Part shown: positions 8,797 through 17,034 of the stretch, piece by piece
How the letters are laid out: every line of letters begins with the position of its first letter
Numbering within the stretch: the stretch's first letter is position 1
Assembly: GCA_050246595.1 (NCBI GenBank)
Contig: JBFWVT010000044.1
Coordinates: 1-40,460 of the forward strand
Length of the DNA stretch: 40,460 nt
Reading direction: 5' to 3'
Origin: DATARH01 sp050246595
GTDB taxonomy: Bacteria; Pseudomonadota; Alphaproteobacteria; ATCC43930; CGMCC-115725
Translations under genes and position numbers: made by a program
Notes under the pieces: model-generated
What the model saw: only the letters and a program-made list of their open reading frames with translations
The model's database searches: none
Told to the model about the DNA's origin: nothing

Positions 8797-8940
8797 TTCC
8801 CTGATAGCAGGGAAATTCCTGCCGGATGGCGGCGGGCGCAGTCGAGTGGAGCAGAAATGCTGGGCTTCCGGGCAATTCCCTGCGGATCGAGCAGGGAAGT
8901 TAGCCGGGCCGTGCAGGGAAGCGTTTCGCGCGAGCAGGGA
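8797..8940. repeat. Cluster of TTCCCTG/CAGGGAA hairpin repeats
   Basis: TTCCCTG-ATAG-CAGGGAA lies at 8797-8814, TTCCCTG (8876-8882) pairs with CAGGGAA (8892-8898), and single copies lie at 8914-8920 (CAGGGAA) and 8935-8940 (CAGGGA). The same 7-bp stem with a 4-nt loop forms the metH terminator at 166-187. This is a dispersed short palindromic family; spacing is irregular, so it is not a CRISPR array. Confidence 0.7.
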
Positions 8941-9459
8941 TCTGGAGGAACGGGTATCATCGAAACTGCGAATGCATCACGGATTACCATGCGGCAGCCG
9001 GGCCGGACGGCAATTAGCCGCAATTTTGCGAATTTGTCAACTTCTTACTTCTCCCGCGTCGCGCCGCTCGCCAGCTCGTGCAGCGTGAAGATGCAAATCC
9101 AGAGGCATCGAGCGCTGGAATGCGGCGGCGCTATGCCTCCGGCCCGTGGAATATCGCGAACCAACCACGGCTTTCGCCGGACTCATTCGCTTTTTCGAAA
9201 AGGAAGCCTCTTGCCTGGTCAAGCGCGACCAAGAGAGACCCCTCTGGAGCGGCTTGCCGGTCACCGGCCATTCTGAAAAGCAGAGGACATCCTATAGTAG
9301 AGTGGTCCTTCCGGCTTCTAGAAAAGCTACTACTTCTGCGCTGTTTTTAGTCAGCGGCCGTACGTCCCGCTATTCGAAACAACCTAGCAGCCTCTGCCGG
9401 ACGTATTTCCTGGCCATAGGCGGTGAGGATAGTATCAAATCACTTTACTTCCCTCTGCC
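8941..9459. other. Gene-free stretch, 519 bp
   Basis: Several short open frames occur on both strands (for example 9146-9493 plus, 9037-9264 minus). None has a recognisable domain, a good ribosome-binding site or the codon pattern of neighbouring genes. Base composition falls towards the AT-richer gene that follows, so this may be the edge of an inserted segment. I see no tRNA or complete insertion sequence. Confidence 0.5.
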
Positions 9460-10515
9460 TCATCTGGTACGTAAGAAAGCAGTTATTCGATAATCTTCTC
9501 CAGGATTAGAAATTATAGCGATGTTACGATTATCAGGAGTGCCTTGGGCATCTACGAAATGGACAGTTCCGTGCCAGTTGATTGCATTGAAGAAATGGCC
9601 GCCAGACCCTCTTATCGTCTCGCCATCTCTATATTCCGCCCAGACAATTCCGGTCGCCCCATGACCTGCAGACAATAAATCACGTCGGATCTGGGATTCA
9701 GTTTTTTGGGCAAATGTTCTATTTGGATACCACTGTCTTGCAAGTTCTTCGGGACTCATATTAGGGAGGCGCCGCCTTCCAACTATAGGCGCCCGTTCGA
9801 CCACAGTTGGAAACCCTCGAAAAAGCATATCTAGTGCTGTTGCGATTGCCGCGCAATTATTATCTGCTCTACGACCATGCTCAAGATTAATTTGGGCAAG
9901 TGGTAGAAGTGGTTGTGCAGTCCTTATTCCTGTGCGTATGTAGTTGGGCGGTCGAGTTCTCGCCGGTCCGCGTGGCCTTGGCACTACTTCAGGAGGAATT
10001 ACTGGACCTCGCTGATATATAGCCGTTTGCTGATTTTGCTGATGCTGTCGATGGAATAGAAAAGCGTCTCCAACCCTAGCACCCAAATCCTCAGCCGCAT
10101 CTATAACAATTTGGTTATTAGTCAATAATAGCGCTAAATTTCTAAAAATAGTACTGCCAACCAGCGTAAAGAAGTTAGCGTTATGGGAGGCAAATCGCCG
10201 GTAGCGGATGAAAGCTTCATGCCTAGGTATTTCACTCTCATGATAGATTAACCCACTACCCAGGATAACCAGGGGGTCTGGGTCATAAGGCCGAGGTAAA
10301 CTTGAGAGATCCGCTGAACAGTAATTTACAGGAGGCGGTGCAACAGTCAACGTTATGTAATGAAGTCTAGTATCGCTTCTTCTTGCATCTTCCTCAACTG
10401 GATTCGGTTCAGCAGGCGGCGCCAAGGGAGGCCCATGTAGTCGGTGTAATTCTGGTGAACTCTGAAGATTGGCAGATTCCATAGGCGATGGTGTTTCGGA
10501 GTTAGGTCCTGTCAT
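9460..10515 (-). CDS. Putative papain-fold (Tox-PL-like) toxin or effector
   Basis: A 351-aa protein with no signal peptide or membrane segment. The N-terminal 200 residues are Pro/Gln-rich and unrecognised (PPLAPPAEPNPVEE, FHRQHQQNQQ). The C-terminal domain (about 210-351) resembles papain-fold toxin 1 (Tox-PL) domains of polymorphic toxins. A candidate catalytic Cys221 lies in ADNNCAAIATALDMLFRG, His307 in GSGGHFFNAINWHG, and Asp322 in TVHFVDAQGT, the expected C-H-D order with the typical GHxxN and FxDxQ contexts. Tox-PL proteins act as proteases or glutamine deamidases; which applies here is unknown. GC is about 45 percent by eye against about 65 around it, and codons are unlike the neighbours, indicating recent acquisition. 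I see no immunity gene or secretion-system gene beside it. The family call is from motif memory. Confidence 0.6.
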   Translation of the reverse strand: MTGPNSETPSPMESANLQSSPELHRLHGPPLAPPAEPNPVEEDARRSDTRLHYITLTVAPPPVNYCSADLSSLPRPYDPDPLVILGSGLIYHESEIPRHEAFIRYRRFASHNANFFTLVGSTIFRNLALLLTNNQIVIDAAEDLGARVGDAFLFHRQHQQNQQTAIYQRGPVIPPEVVPRPRGPARTRPPNYIRTGIRTAQPLLPLAQINLEHGRRADNNCAAIATALDMLFRGFPTVVERAPIVGRRRLPNMSPEELARQWYPNRTFAQKTESQIRRDLLSAGHGATGIVWAEYRDGETIRGSGGHFFNAINWHGTVHFVDAQGTPDNRNIAIISNPGEDYRITAFLRTR

Positions 10516-10699
10516 TGGCCTGCCCTCTCATTACAGATTTACAGGAGCTATACTGAACAGTTGCCGATTCTGGTCAAGACACTCTCGTTACCGAGGCAGC
10601 GGACAGAAGGGAACGATTTGCTGATCCCGCCCAATGCGGGCGAGATGTCAGCGGTCCGGACGTCATCGTGCCCGGGGTCGGCTTCACCCTCCGCGGATC

Positions 10700-11704
10700 T
10701 CAGCCTTCGACGAGCCGCGCTTTCAGCGCGAGCAGGTCGCGCCAGGCTTCGCGTTTGCGTGCCGGGGTGCGCAGCAGAAAGGCCGGGTGAAACATCGGCA
10801 GGGTCGGGACCGGGGCGGCGAGACCGGGGACGGCAAGCTCGAACCAGCGGCCGCGCAGCCGCGTGATGCCGTCGGTCACCGGCAGCAACGTGCTCGCCGC
10901 CGTGCCGCCGGCCAGCACCAGCACGCGCGGTCGCGCCAGCGCGATATGACGCAGCACAAACGGCAGACAGGCGGCGGTTTCGGCGGCGGTCGGCTTGCGG
11001 TTGCCCGGCGGACGCCAATAGATGACGTTGGTGATCTGCACCTGGGTGCGGTCGAGATCGATCGCCGCCAGCATGCGGTCGAGAAGCTGACCGGCGCGGC
11101 CGACAAACGGGCGGCCGGTGCGGTCTTCCTCGGCACCCGGCGCCTCGCCGATAATCATGACCCGCGCCGCCGGGTTGCCGTCCATAAACACGGTAGTGGT
11201 CGCGGTGCGCTTTAGCGGGCAGAGGTCGAAATTGGCGACCAGTTCGGCGAGGGCTTCGATCGTCTGCGCTTGTGACGCAAGCAGCCGGGCCGATTGCGCC
11301 GCCTCGGCCGGCGATTCGGCGAGCGCCGGAGGTGGGCTGACTCGGGCGGGGGCGACAGCGGCTCCGAAATCGGCCAACTGCGTCCCCGCCACGGCTTCCG
11401 CTTTGTCTTTCCCCGTTTGTGCGGGGAATGCCCCCACCCTGCCCTCCCCCGTGATCCCCGGGTCACGCCCGGGGAGGGGAGGGTTAGGGAGGGGGGCAAG
11501 CGGGGGAGAGTTGGGGAGAGGAATGCGAAGGTTGGAACCGGGATCAATGGCGGCAGGATCGGCGGGGGTCTGAACCGACTCCGCGGCGGAGACCGGAGAA
11601 AGCCAGTCGCGCGCGATTCCGCCGATCGCCTCGTCGGCGCCCATCGCGATCTGCCATTCGAGCAGCGCGAGAGCCTCGTCGCGTCGCAAATTTGTGCCGG
11701 ACAT
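10700..11704 (-). CDS. Family 4 uracil-DNA glycosylase
   Basis: This DNA-repair enzyme of the UDG superfamily, family 4, excises uracil. The catalytic domain (about 155-334) shows VMIIGEAPGAEEDRTGRPFVG (motif 1 at 186-190), GQLLDRML, TNVIYWRPPGNRKPT, VLVLAGGTAAS, ITRLRGRWFE and MFHPAFLLR (motif 2). Canonical family 4 proteins use four cysteines for a 4Fe-4S cluster (CxxC, CRPP, then C in helix). Here only C162 (DLCPLKRTA) and the Cys of TAACLPF remain, with Trp in place of the CRPP cysteine, so a complete cluster is doubtful. Length is 334 aa, about 50 more than usual, because of a Pro-rich linker (about 60-105) that coincides with an intergenic-type palindromic repeat. I chose ATG 11704 (MSGTNLRRDEALALLEWQ) because N-termini of relatives resemble it; the upstream extension is unlike the family. 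Confidence 0.85.
   Translation of the reverse strand: MSGTNLRRDEALALLEWQIAMGADEAIGGIARDWLSPVSAAESVQTPADPAAIDPGSNLRIPLPNSPPLAPLPNPPLPGRDPGITGEGRVGAFPAQTGKDKAEAVAGTQLADFGAAVAPARVSPPPALAESPAEAAQSARLLASQAQTIEALAELVANFDLCPLKRTATTTVFMDGNPAARVMIIGEAPGAEEDRTGRPFVGRAGQLLDRMLAAIDLDRTQVQITNVIYWRPPGNRKPTAAETAACLPFVLRHIALARPRVLVLAGGTAASTLLPVTDGITRLRGRWFELAVPGLAAPVPTLPMFHPAFLLRTPARKREAWRDLLALKARLVEG
11442..11478. repeat. GC-rich palindromic repeat inside the UDG coding frame
   Basis: CCCTCCCC (11442-11449) pairs with GGGGAGGG (11471-11478), with GTGA...TCAC nested inside. It is flanked by further CCCCCACCC and GGGAGGGGGG tracts. It resembles intergenic mosaic elements such as that at 35997-36206 but lies in frame in the glycosylase gene, encoding the NPPLPGRDPGITGEGRVG linker. 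Confidence 0.6.
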
Positions 11705-11760
11705 TTCCGGCAGAATATCACGGGCAGGCGGCATCACGGGAATTGGGATTTTCCGGCAAT

Positions 11761-11794
11761 CCTTTATAGTCGCCCTGCCTTTATGGTCGCCCTG
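11761..11794. repeat. 17-bp tandem duplication upstream of ETF-QO
   Basis: CCTTTATAGTCGCCCTG (11761-11777) is followed directly by CCTTTATGGTCGCCCTG (11778-11794), differing at one base. It lies in the divergent intergenic region between the glycosylase and ETF-QO genes and could be a double regulator site or a simple slippage duplication. Confidence 0.75.
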
Positions 11795-11831
11795 GCAAAT
11801 TGGCGGTATCGAACCAGGAGGAGGTGGCCCA

Positions 11832-13496
11832 GTGGCGCAAGAGGCGGCGCAATCGGGGGCGCAAGAGGCGCAGATCGAACGCGAGCGGATGGAATACGAC
11901 GTGGTCATCGTCGGGGCCGGGCCGTCCGGGCTTGCGGCGGCGATCCGTCTGAAGCAGCTCGCGGCGGCGGCCGGGACCGAGATCGGCGTCTGCGTCATCG
12001 AGAAGGGGTCGGAGGTCGGCGCTCATATCCTGTCGGGCGCGGTGCTGGAGCCGCGCGCCCTCAACGAACTGATCCCGGACTGGCGCGAGCGCGGCGCGCC
12101 GCTCAACACCCTAGCGACCGAGGACCGGTTTCTGTACCTGACGCGCACGCGGTCGTTCCGGCTGCCGACCCCGCCGCAGATGCACAATCACGGCAACTAC
12201 ATCATCAGCCTCGGCAATCTGTGCCGCTGGCTGGCGACGCAGGCCGAGGAACTCGGGGTCGAGATCTATCCGGGGTTCGCCGGGGCCGAGGTGCTGTACG
12301 ATTCCGACGGACGGGTGCGCGGCGTCGCCACCGGCGATATGGGGATCGGCCGCGACGGCGAACCGACCGAGCGCTATACGCCGGGGGTCGAGCTGGTCGC
12401 GCGCGAAACGCTGTTCGCCGAAGGCTGCCGCGGTTCACTGTCGAAACGGCTCATCGAACGGTTCCATCTGCGCGACGGCGCCGATCCGCAGACCTATGCG
12501 ATCGGCATCAAGGAATTGTGGGAGGTCGCGCCCGACCGGCACCAGCCCGGTCTCGTCGTTCACACGGTCGGCTGGCCGCTCAAGGGCGATGTTTACGGCG
12601 GCTCGTTCCTTTATCACCTCGAAAACCGGCAGGTTGCGGTCGGGTTTGTGATCGGCCTCGACTACCGCAACCCGCATTTGAACCCGTTTCTGGAGTTTCA
12701 GCGTTTCAAGACGCACCCGGCGATCCGGCCGACTTTCGAGGACGGGCGGCGCATCTCCTACGGCGCGCGGGCGCTCAACGAGGGCGGGTTCCAGTCGATC
12801 CCACGGCTCGATTTTCCCGGCGGCGCGCTGATCGGCGACAGCGCCGGGTTTCTCAACGTGCCAAAGATCAAGGGCAGCCACACCGCGATGAAATCCGGCA
12901 TGGCGGCGGCCGAGGCCGTGTTCGCGCGGCTCCACGGCGATGACGGGGCGCGGGTGCGCGACCGAATCGAGGCCAGCTGGGTCTGGGACGAGCTTTACGG
13001 GGTGCGCAACATCCGGCCGAGCTTTCGCCTCGGGCTGTGGGGCGGGATCGCCTATTCGGCGCTCGACACGTTCGTGTTGCGCGGCCGCGCGCCGTGGACC
13101 TTTCACCACCACCCCGACCACACGCAACTGATCCCGGCGAGCCAGGCGCCGCCGATCCGGTATCCGCGTCCCGACGGCAGGATCACCTTCGACCGGCTGT
13201 CCTCGGTGTTCATCTCGAACACCAATCACGAGGAAGACCAGCCGTCGCATCTGCGGCTGCGCGACCCGGCGGAGGCGATCACGATCAATTATCGCATCTA
13301 TGATTCACCGGAACAGCGCTATTGTCCGGCGGGGGTGTACGAGATCGTCACCGAAGCCGCGACCGGCGAACCGCGCCTCCAGATCAACGCGCAGAACTGC
13401 GTGCATTGCAAAACCTGCGACATCAAGGACCCGGAGCAAAACATTGATTGGGTTGTACCCGAGGGCGGCGGTGGACCGAACTATCCGAACATGTAA
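11832..13496 (+). CDS. Electron transfer flavoprotein-ubiquinone oxidoreductase
   Basis: ETF-QO passes electrons from reduced ETF (fed by acyl-CoA and other dehydrogenases) to ubiquinone at the inner membrane. The 554-aa protein has the N-terminal FAD motif YDVVIVGAGPSGLAAAIRL, then EKGSEVGAHILSGAVLEPRAL, GIKELWEV, HTVGWPL and GGSFLYHLENRQVAVGFVIGL. The FAD site GALIGDSAGFLNVPKIKGSH follows. The 4Fe-4S ligands are Cys in YCPAGVYE and NCVHCKTCDIKDP near the C-terminus. Length and order match the family. The start is the GTG at 11832, not upstream ATGs, because AGGAGGAGG (11816-11824) sits seven bases before it and the family begins just before the FAD motif. The ETF subunits are not in the window. 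Confidence 0.93.
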   Translation: MAQEAAQSGAQEAQIERERMEYDVVIVGAGPSGLAAAIRLKQLAAAAGTEIGVCVIEKGSEVGAHILSGAVLEPRALNELIPDWRERGAPLNTLATEDRFLYLTRTRSFRLPTPPQMHNHGNYIISLGNLCRWLATQAEELGVEIYPGFAGAEVLYDSDGRVRGVATGDMGIGRDGEPTERYTPGVELVARETLFAEGCRGSLSKRLIERFHLRDGADPQTYAIGIKELWEVAPDRHQPGLVVHTVGWPLKGDVYGGSFLYHLENRQVAVGFVIGLDYRNPHLNPFLEFQRFKTHPAIRPTFEDGRRISYGARALNEGGFQSIPRLDFPGGALIGDSAGFLNVPKIKGSHTAMKSGMAAAEAVFARLHGDDGARVRDRIEASWVWDELYGVRNIRPSFRLGLWGGIAYSALDTFVLRGRAPWTFHHHPDHTQLIPASQAPPIRYPRPDGRITFDRLSSVFISNTNHEEDQPSHLRLRDPAEAITINYRIYDSPEQRYCPAGVYEIVTEAATGEPRLQINAQNCVHCKTCDIKDPEQNIDWVVPEGGGGPNYPNM

Positions 13497-15288
13497 AGAA
13501 GCGGGCGAGGCCGCCTTCCGGCCGATCCGCGTCTCGCGCCCCGCCGGGATCGCGCGGGTCTTGCCGTTGCGGCCCCTGCTACGGACGGGGCTGCTGTCCG
13601 CCGCCCTCGCGGCCGGCGTCGTTCTCGGAGCGGTCCCCGTCGCGGCAAAGCCGGCCGCCGGCAAGCCGGCGGCGGCGAGCCCCCGCCTGTACGGCGAGTA
13701 TCTGGCCGGGCGGCAGGCCCAGCATCGCCGCGATTTCATCAATGCGGCAAAATTCTACGAGAAGGCGCTCGCCTCCGACCCGGACTCGCCCGAGCTGATC
13801 AGCCGCACGTTTCTGATGCAGGTATTCGCCGGAAACCTCGATCGGGCCGCTCCCCTGGCACGACGCGAGCTGAAGCGCGACCCGAGCGACGCGGTCGCGC
13901 ATCTCGTCATGGTGGTCGATCGGCTGAAATCCGGCGATGCGGCCGGCGCGATCAAGGCCGCCGCCGCGCTGCCCTCCGACGGCGTGCACCGTTTTGTCGC
14001 CCCGTCCGCGCTCGCCTGGACCCGCATGGCTTCCGGCGATCTGGCCGGCGCCGAAACGGCGCTGCAGGGGCTCGACAAGTTCAACGGGTTCGAGCCGCTG
14101 AAGGTGTTCCAGCTCGCGCTGCTGTACGATTATGCCGGCAAGCCGGACAAGGCGCGGCAGTTTTACGAAAAGGCGGTCGGCGCGAACGAACAGTTGAACT
14201 GGCGGGTGACCGATATCGTCGCCAATTTCGAGGAGCGGCAGGGCCGCGGCGAGCAGGCGCGGGCGCTGTACGACCGCTTTGTCCGCCAAAACAGCACCAG
14301 CGATCTGGCCACCGCGGTCGCCGCGATCCGCGCCGCCGGCCCGGCCAAGCCGCCGGTCGGCTCGGCGGCCGACGGGCTCGCCGCGGCGATGTTCGATCTC
14401 GCCAGCGTGCTGAACCAGCCCGAGACGATCGATCTGGCGCTGCTCTACGACCGGGTCGCGCTGGCGCTGCGCCCGCAATTCCCGCTGGCGCAACTGCTGC
14501 TCTCCGACATCCTGAGCGCCCAGAAGAAACCCGAGGAAAGTCTCGCGGTGCTGCGCGAAATTGCGAAGGAGTCGCCGTATTACTGGTCGGCGCAATTGCG
14601 CGCCGCGGTCAATCTCGACACGCTCGAACGCACCGACGAGGCCGTCGCGCAGCTCAGGACGATGGCGGCGGAAAACCCGAACTCGATCGGCGCCCTCGTC
14701 ACGCTCGGCGATATTCTGCGCAGCAAAAAGCGGTTTGCCGAGGCGGCCGATGTCTATGACGAGGCGATCCGCCGGACCGAAACCGCCGGTCTGCCGGAAA
14801 AATGGACGCTGCTCTACGATCGCGGCGTCGCGCGCGAACGCTCCGGGCAGTGGGAGAAGGCCGAGGCCGATCTGCTGAAGGCGCTCGAACTCAAGCCGGA
14901 TCAACCGATGGTGCTGAATTATCTCGGCTATTCATGGGTCGATCGCGGCGAGCACCTGGATCGCGGCATGAAGATGATCGAGAAGGCGGTCGAGCTGCGC
15001 CCGGATGACGGCTACATCGTCGATAGCCTGGGCTGGGCGCATTACCGGATGGGCGATTACGAGGCGGCGGTCGAAAAGCTCGAAAAGGCGATCGAGCTGG
15101 TGCCGGAAGACCCGACGATCAACGACCATCTCGGCGACGCGTACTGGCGCACCGGGCGGCTCAGCGAAGCGCGCTACCAATGGCGCCGGGCGCTGCAATT
15201 CGGGCCGCAGGAAAACGAGATCAAGCCGATTGAGGCTAAGATCGAGCACGGGCTGAACACCGCCGCGACGCCGCCCAGGGGCGGTTGA
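13471..15288 (+). CDS. Exported tetratricopeptide-repeat protein
   Basis: A TPR-rich protein of about 605 aa. From about residue 30 there is a signal-peptide-like segment (RPLLRTGLLSAALAAGVVLGAVPVAA), so the rest is probably periplasmic. Repeats run through the chain and are clearest at the C-terminus: DRGVARERSGQWEKAEADLLKAL, YIVDSLGWAHYRMGDYEAAVEKL and TINDHLGDAYWRTGRLSEA. TPRs mediate protein contacts; the partner is unknown. Similar TPR proteins often precede ispE in alphaproteobacteria (recollection). Start is uncertain: GTG 13471, with GAGGGCGGC before it, overlaps the ETF-QO end by 26 bases; TTG 13561 would give a more typical signal peptide. No ATG is available between. The TGA stop overlaps a possible TTG start of the ispE frame. 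Confidence 0.82.
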   Translation: MDRTIRTCKEAGEAAFRPIRVSRPAGIARVLPLRPLLRTGLLSAALAAGVVLGAVPVAAKPAAGKPAAASPRLYGEYLAGRQAQHRRDFINAAKFYEKALASDPDSPELISRTFLMQVFAGNLDRAAPLARRELKRDPSDAVAHLVMVVDRLKSGDAAGAIKAAAALPSDGVHRFVAPSALAWTRMASGDLAGAETALQGLDKFNGFEPLKVFQLALLYDYAGKPDKARQFYEKAVGANEQLNWRVTDIVANFEERQGRGEQARALYDRFVRQNSTSDLATAVAAIRAAGPAKPPVGSAADGLAAAMFDLASVLNQPETIDLALLYDRVALALRPQFPLAQLLLSDILSAQKKPEESLAVLREIAKESPYYWSAQLRAAVNLDTLERTDEAVAQLRTMAAENPNSIGALVTLGDILRSKKRFAEAADVYDEAIRRTETAGLPEKWTLLYDRGVARERSGQWEKAEADLLKALELKPDQPMVLNYLGYSWVDRGEHLDRGMKMIEKAVELRPDDGYIVDSLGWAHYRMGDYEAAVEKLEKAIELVPEDPTINDHLGDAYWRTGRLSEARYQWRRALQFGPQENEIKPIEAKIEHGLNTAATPPRGG

Positions 15289-15335
15289 GGCGGCGGGCTG
15301 AAACGGGGCCTCCCTCTCGCGGATCGCGCGCGGCC

Positions 15336-16220
15336 ATGATTGCGGCTTGCGTCCTCGCGCCGGCAAAGGTCAATCTGTACCTGCATGTCGTTGGACGCCG
15401 GGCCGACGGGTATCATCTGCTCGACAGCCTGGTGGCCTTCGCCGATATCGGAGACCGGGTCGAGGGGTCGCCGGCGGACCGTCTGTCGCTGCGAGTCGGC
15501 GGACCGGAGGCGGAGGCGCTCGCCGGTGTCGGCGACGACAATCTCGTCTTGCGGGCCGCCCGGCTCTACATCGAGACTGCTCGCGTCTCCGGCGCGGCGC
15601 TGCTTCTCGACAAGCATCTGCCGACCGCATCGGGTATCGGCGGCGGATCGAGCGACGCGGCGGCGGCGCTGCGCGTCCTCGACCGCCTGTCCGGCGGCGC
15701 GCTCCCGCCGGCAGTATTAGCGGAGCTGGCGGCGCGGCTCGGCGCCGATGTGGCGGCCTGTCTTTGGGCGCGGCCGGTCTGGGTTGCCGGTGTCGGCGAG
15801 GTTCTGGATCCCGCCGATTGTCTGCCCGCGGCCGGGATCGTTCTGGCCAATCCGCGCATCGCGCTGCCGACACCGGCGGTATTTCGCACCCGCAGCGGAC
15901 GGTTCTCGGAAGCGGGGCGATTTGCCGCGATACCGCGCGAGGCTGCCGGGCTTGCCGCCGTGCTGGCGAGCCGGCGCAACGACCTGACCGAGGCGGCGCT
16001 GCGCCTCGTCCCCGAAATCGCCGCGGTTCTCGGGCGGTTGGCCGGGTTGCCGGGAGCGCTGCTCGCACGCATGAGCGGCAGCGGCGCCACCTGCTTCGCG
16101 CTGTTCGCCGACCGCGCCGCTGCGCTCGATGCGCACACCGTGCTGCGGCGCGGGAAGCCGGAATGGTGGTCGGCTTCCGGCGCGCTGTTGACGAGGCCGC
16201 CCCCGGTCGAGGCGCTCTGA
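15336..16220 (+). CDS. ispE: 4-diphosphocytidyl-2-C-methyl-D-erythritol kinase IspE
   Basis: IspE is the GHMP-family kinase that phosphorylates CDP-methylerythritol in the non-mevalonate (MEP) isoprenoid pathway, in the cytosol. The 294-aa protein has LAPAKVNLYLHVVGRRADGYH (substrate-binding Lys/Asn start), the ATP-binding glycine loop LPTASGIGGGSSDAAAALR, LGADVAACLWARPVWVAGVGE and the C-terminal GHMP motif ARMSGSGATCFALF. I chose ATG 15336 because family members start a few residues before APAK. No good ribosome-binding site precedes it, and a TTG at 15285 overlapping the TPR stop, with AGGGG nearby, is the alternative, adding 17 residues. Either way it is likely cotranscribed with the TPR gene. 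Confidence 0.93.
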   Translation: MIAACVLAPAKVNLYLHVVGRRADGYHLLDSLVAFADIGDRVEGSPADRLSLRVGGPEAEALAGVGDDNLVLRAARLYIETARVSGAALLLDKHLPTASGIGGGSSDAAAALRVLDRLSGGALPPAVLAELAARLGADVAACLWARPVWVAGVGEVLDPADCLPAAGIVLANPRIALPTPAVFRTRSGRFSEAGRFAAIPREAAGLAAVLASRRNDLTEAALRLVPEIAAVLGRLAGLPGALLARMSGSGATCFALFADRAAALDAHTVLRRGKPEWWSASGALLTRPPPVEAL

Positions 16221-16299
16221 TCCCCGCGAATCGGGATGAGACACGCGGGTTCGCGCGTTGTTTGCGTCGCGACCGAACTCAGGCCTGAGGAGATTGACG

Positions 16300-16839
16300 A
16301 TGAAACCATTCGTGTCCGGGCGAATTCTCGGCGCGATCGCCGGGGTTGCGATGCTGCCGTTTGTCGCCGCCCCGGCGGCGGCGCAAATGCCGAGCGGCTC
16401 GTACCTGCAATCGTGCCGCGACGGACAGGTCAGGGGCGACCGATTGACCGCGCTCTGCCGCACCCAGGATGGGCGCTGGAACCGGACCTCGATCGGCAAT
16501 ATCGGCCAGTGCGCCGGCGGTATCGCCAATTCCAACGGACGCCTTGTCTGCGGCAGGCAGGGCGGCGGCTTCAACATGGGAAGCGACGATGGCCGCGATC
16601 GCCGGGGGCGGGACGATGACCGGCGAGCCGGGCGCGATCGGCGGGACGATGACCGGCGCGGCGACCGGGACTGGCGGGATCGCGACCGGCGGGCCGACCG
16701 CGATTGGCGGGATCAGGATTGGCGGCGCGACCGCGATGGGCGGGCCGACCAGAGGTGGCGGCGCGACGGGGACGGCTACGGCAGCGGCTACGGGCCTTAT
16801 GGTCCCGGCCCCGGCCGCGATCCCTGGGGTCGCTGGTAA
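16300..16839 (+). CDS. Secreted CVNH-domain protein with Asp/Arg-rich tail
   Basis: A 179-aa protein with a Sec signal peptide (to about residue 28, AAPAAAQ). One cyanovirin-N homology domain spans about 31-84: SGSYLQSCRDGQVRGDRLTA, LCRTQDGRW, IGQCAGGIANSNGRLVCG. The alternating Cys/aromatic pattern is typical and suggests carbohydrate binding. Residues about 90-165 are a low-complexity tail built from Asp, Arg, Trp and Gly (repeated DRDWRD-like units), ending in a Gly/Pro/Tyr-rich stretch. Function is unknown. GAGGAG about eight bases before the ATG supports the start. It lies 79 bp after ispE and is followed by a strong hairpin, so it may be the last gene of that unit. Confidence 0.75.
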   Translation: MKPFVSGRILGAIAGVAMLPFVAAPAAAQMPSGSYLQSCRDGQVRGDRLTALCRTQDGRWNRTSIGNIGQCAGGIANSNGRLVCGRQGGGFNMGSDDGRDRRGRDDDRRAGRDRRDDDRRGDRDWRDRDRRADRDWRDQDWRRDRDGRADQRWRRDGDGYGSGYGPYGPGPGRDPWGRW

Positions 16840-16889
16840 AATATCCCAGAGATGGATTAAGGGCGCCGATCGCGGCGATCTTCCGGCGA

Positions 16890-16917
16890 AATGCCCCGGC
16901 CGCGCGGCCGGGGCATT
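16890..16917 (+). terminator. Strong GC hairpin after CVNH gene
   Basis: AATGCCCCGGCC is followed by GCGC and then GGCCGGGGCATT, a perfect 28-bp palindrome 50 bases after the CVNH stop. Only TTCTCG follows, not a T-run, so it may be a terminator or an mRNA-stabilising structure rather than a textbook intrinsic terminator. Confidence 0.5.
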
Positions 16918-17034
16918 CTCGTGCAAGGCCGCTCCCCGGCCCGGCCCCGCGGCACTGCGCCTAAGCCATTGTCGAAACCCTAGAAAATGGGTCATGTTAC
17001 GGCATCCTCGGCACCTTCAGCGAGAACCCGCCCG

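Noticed and set aside
8797..8940. CRISPR array
   Set aside because: Units are only 7 bp, irregularly spaced and in both orientations, with no constant spacer length and no cas genes.
9146..9493. A 115-aa plus-strand ORF as an immunity protein for the papain-fold toxin
   Set aside because: No recognisable fold or ribosome-binding site; it overlaps the 3' end of the toxin gene on the other strand, and its composition looks non-coding.
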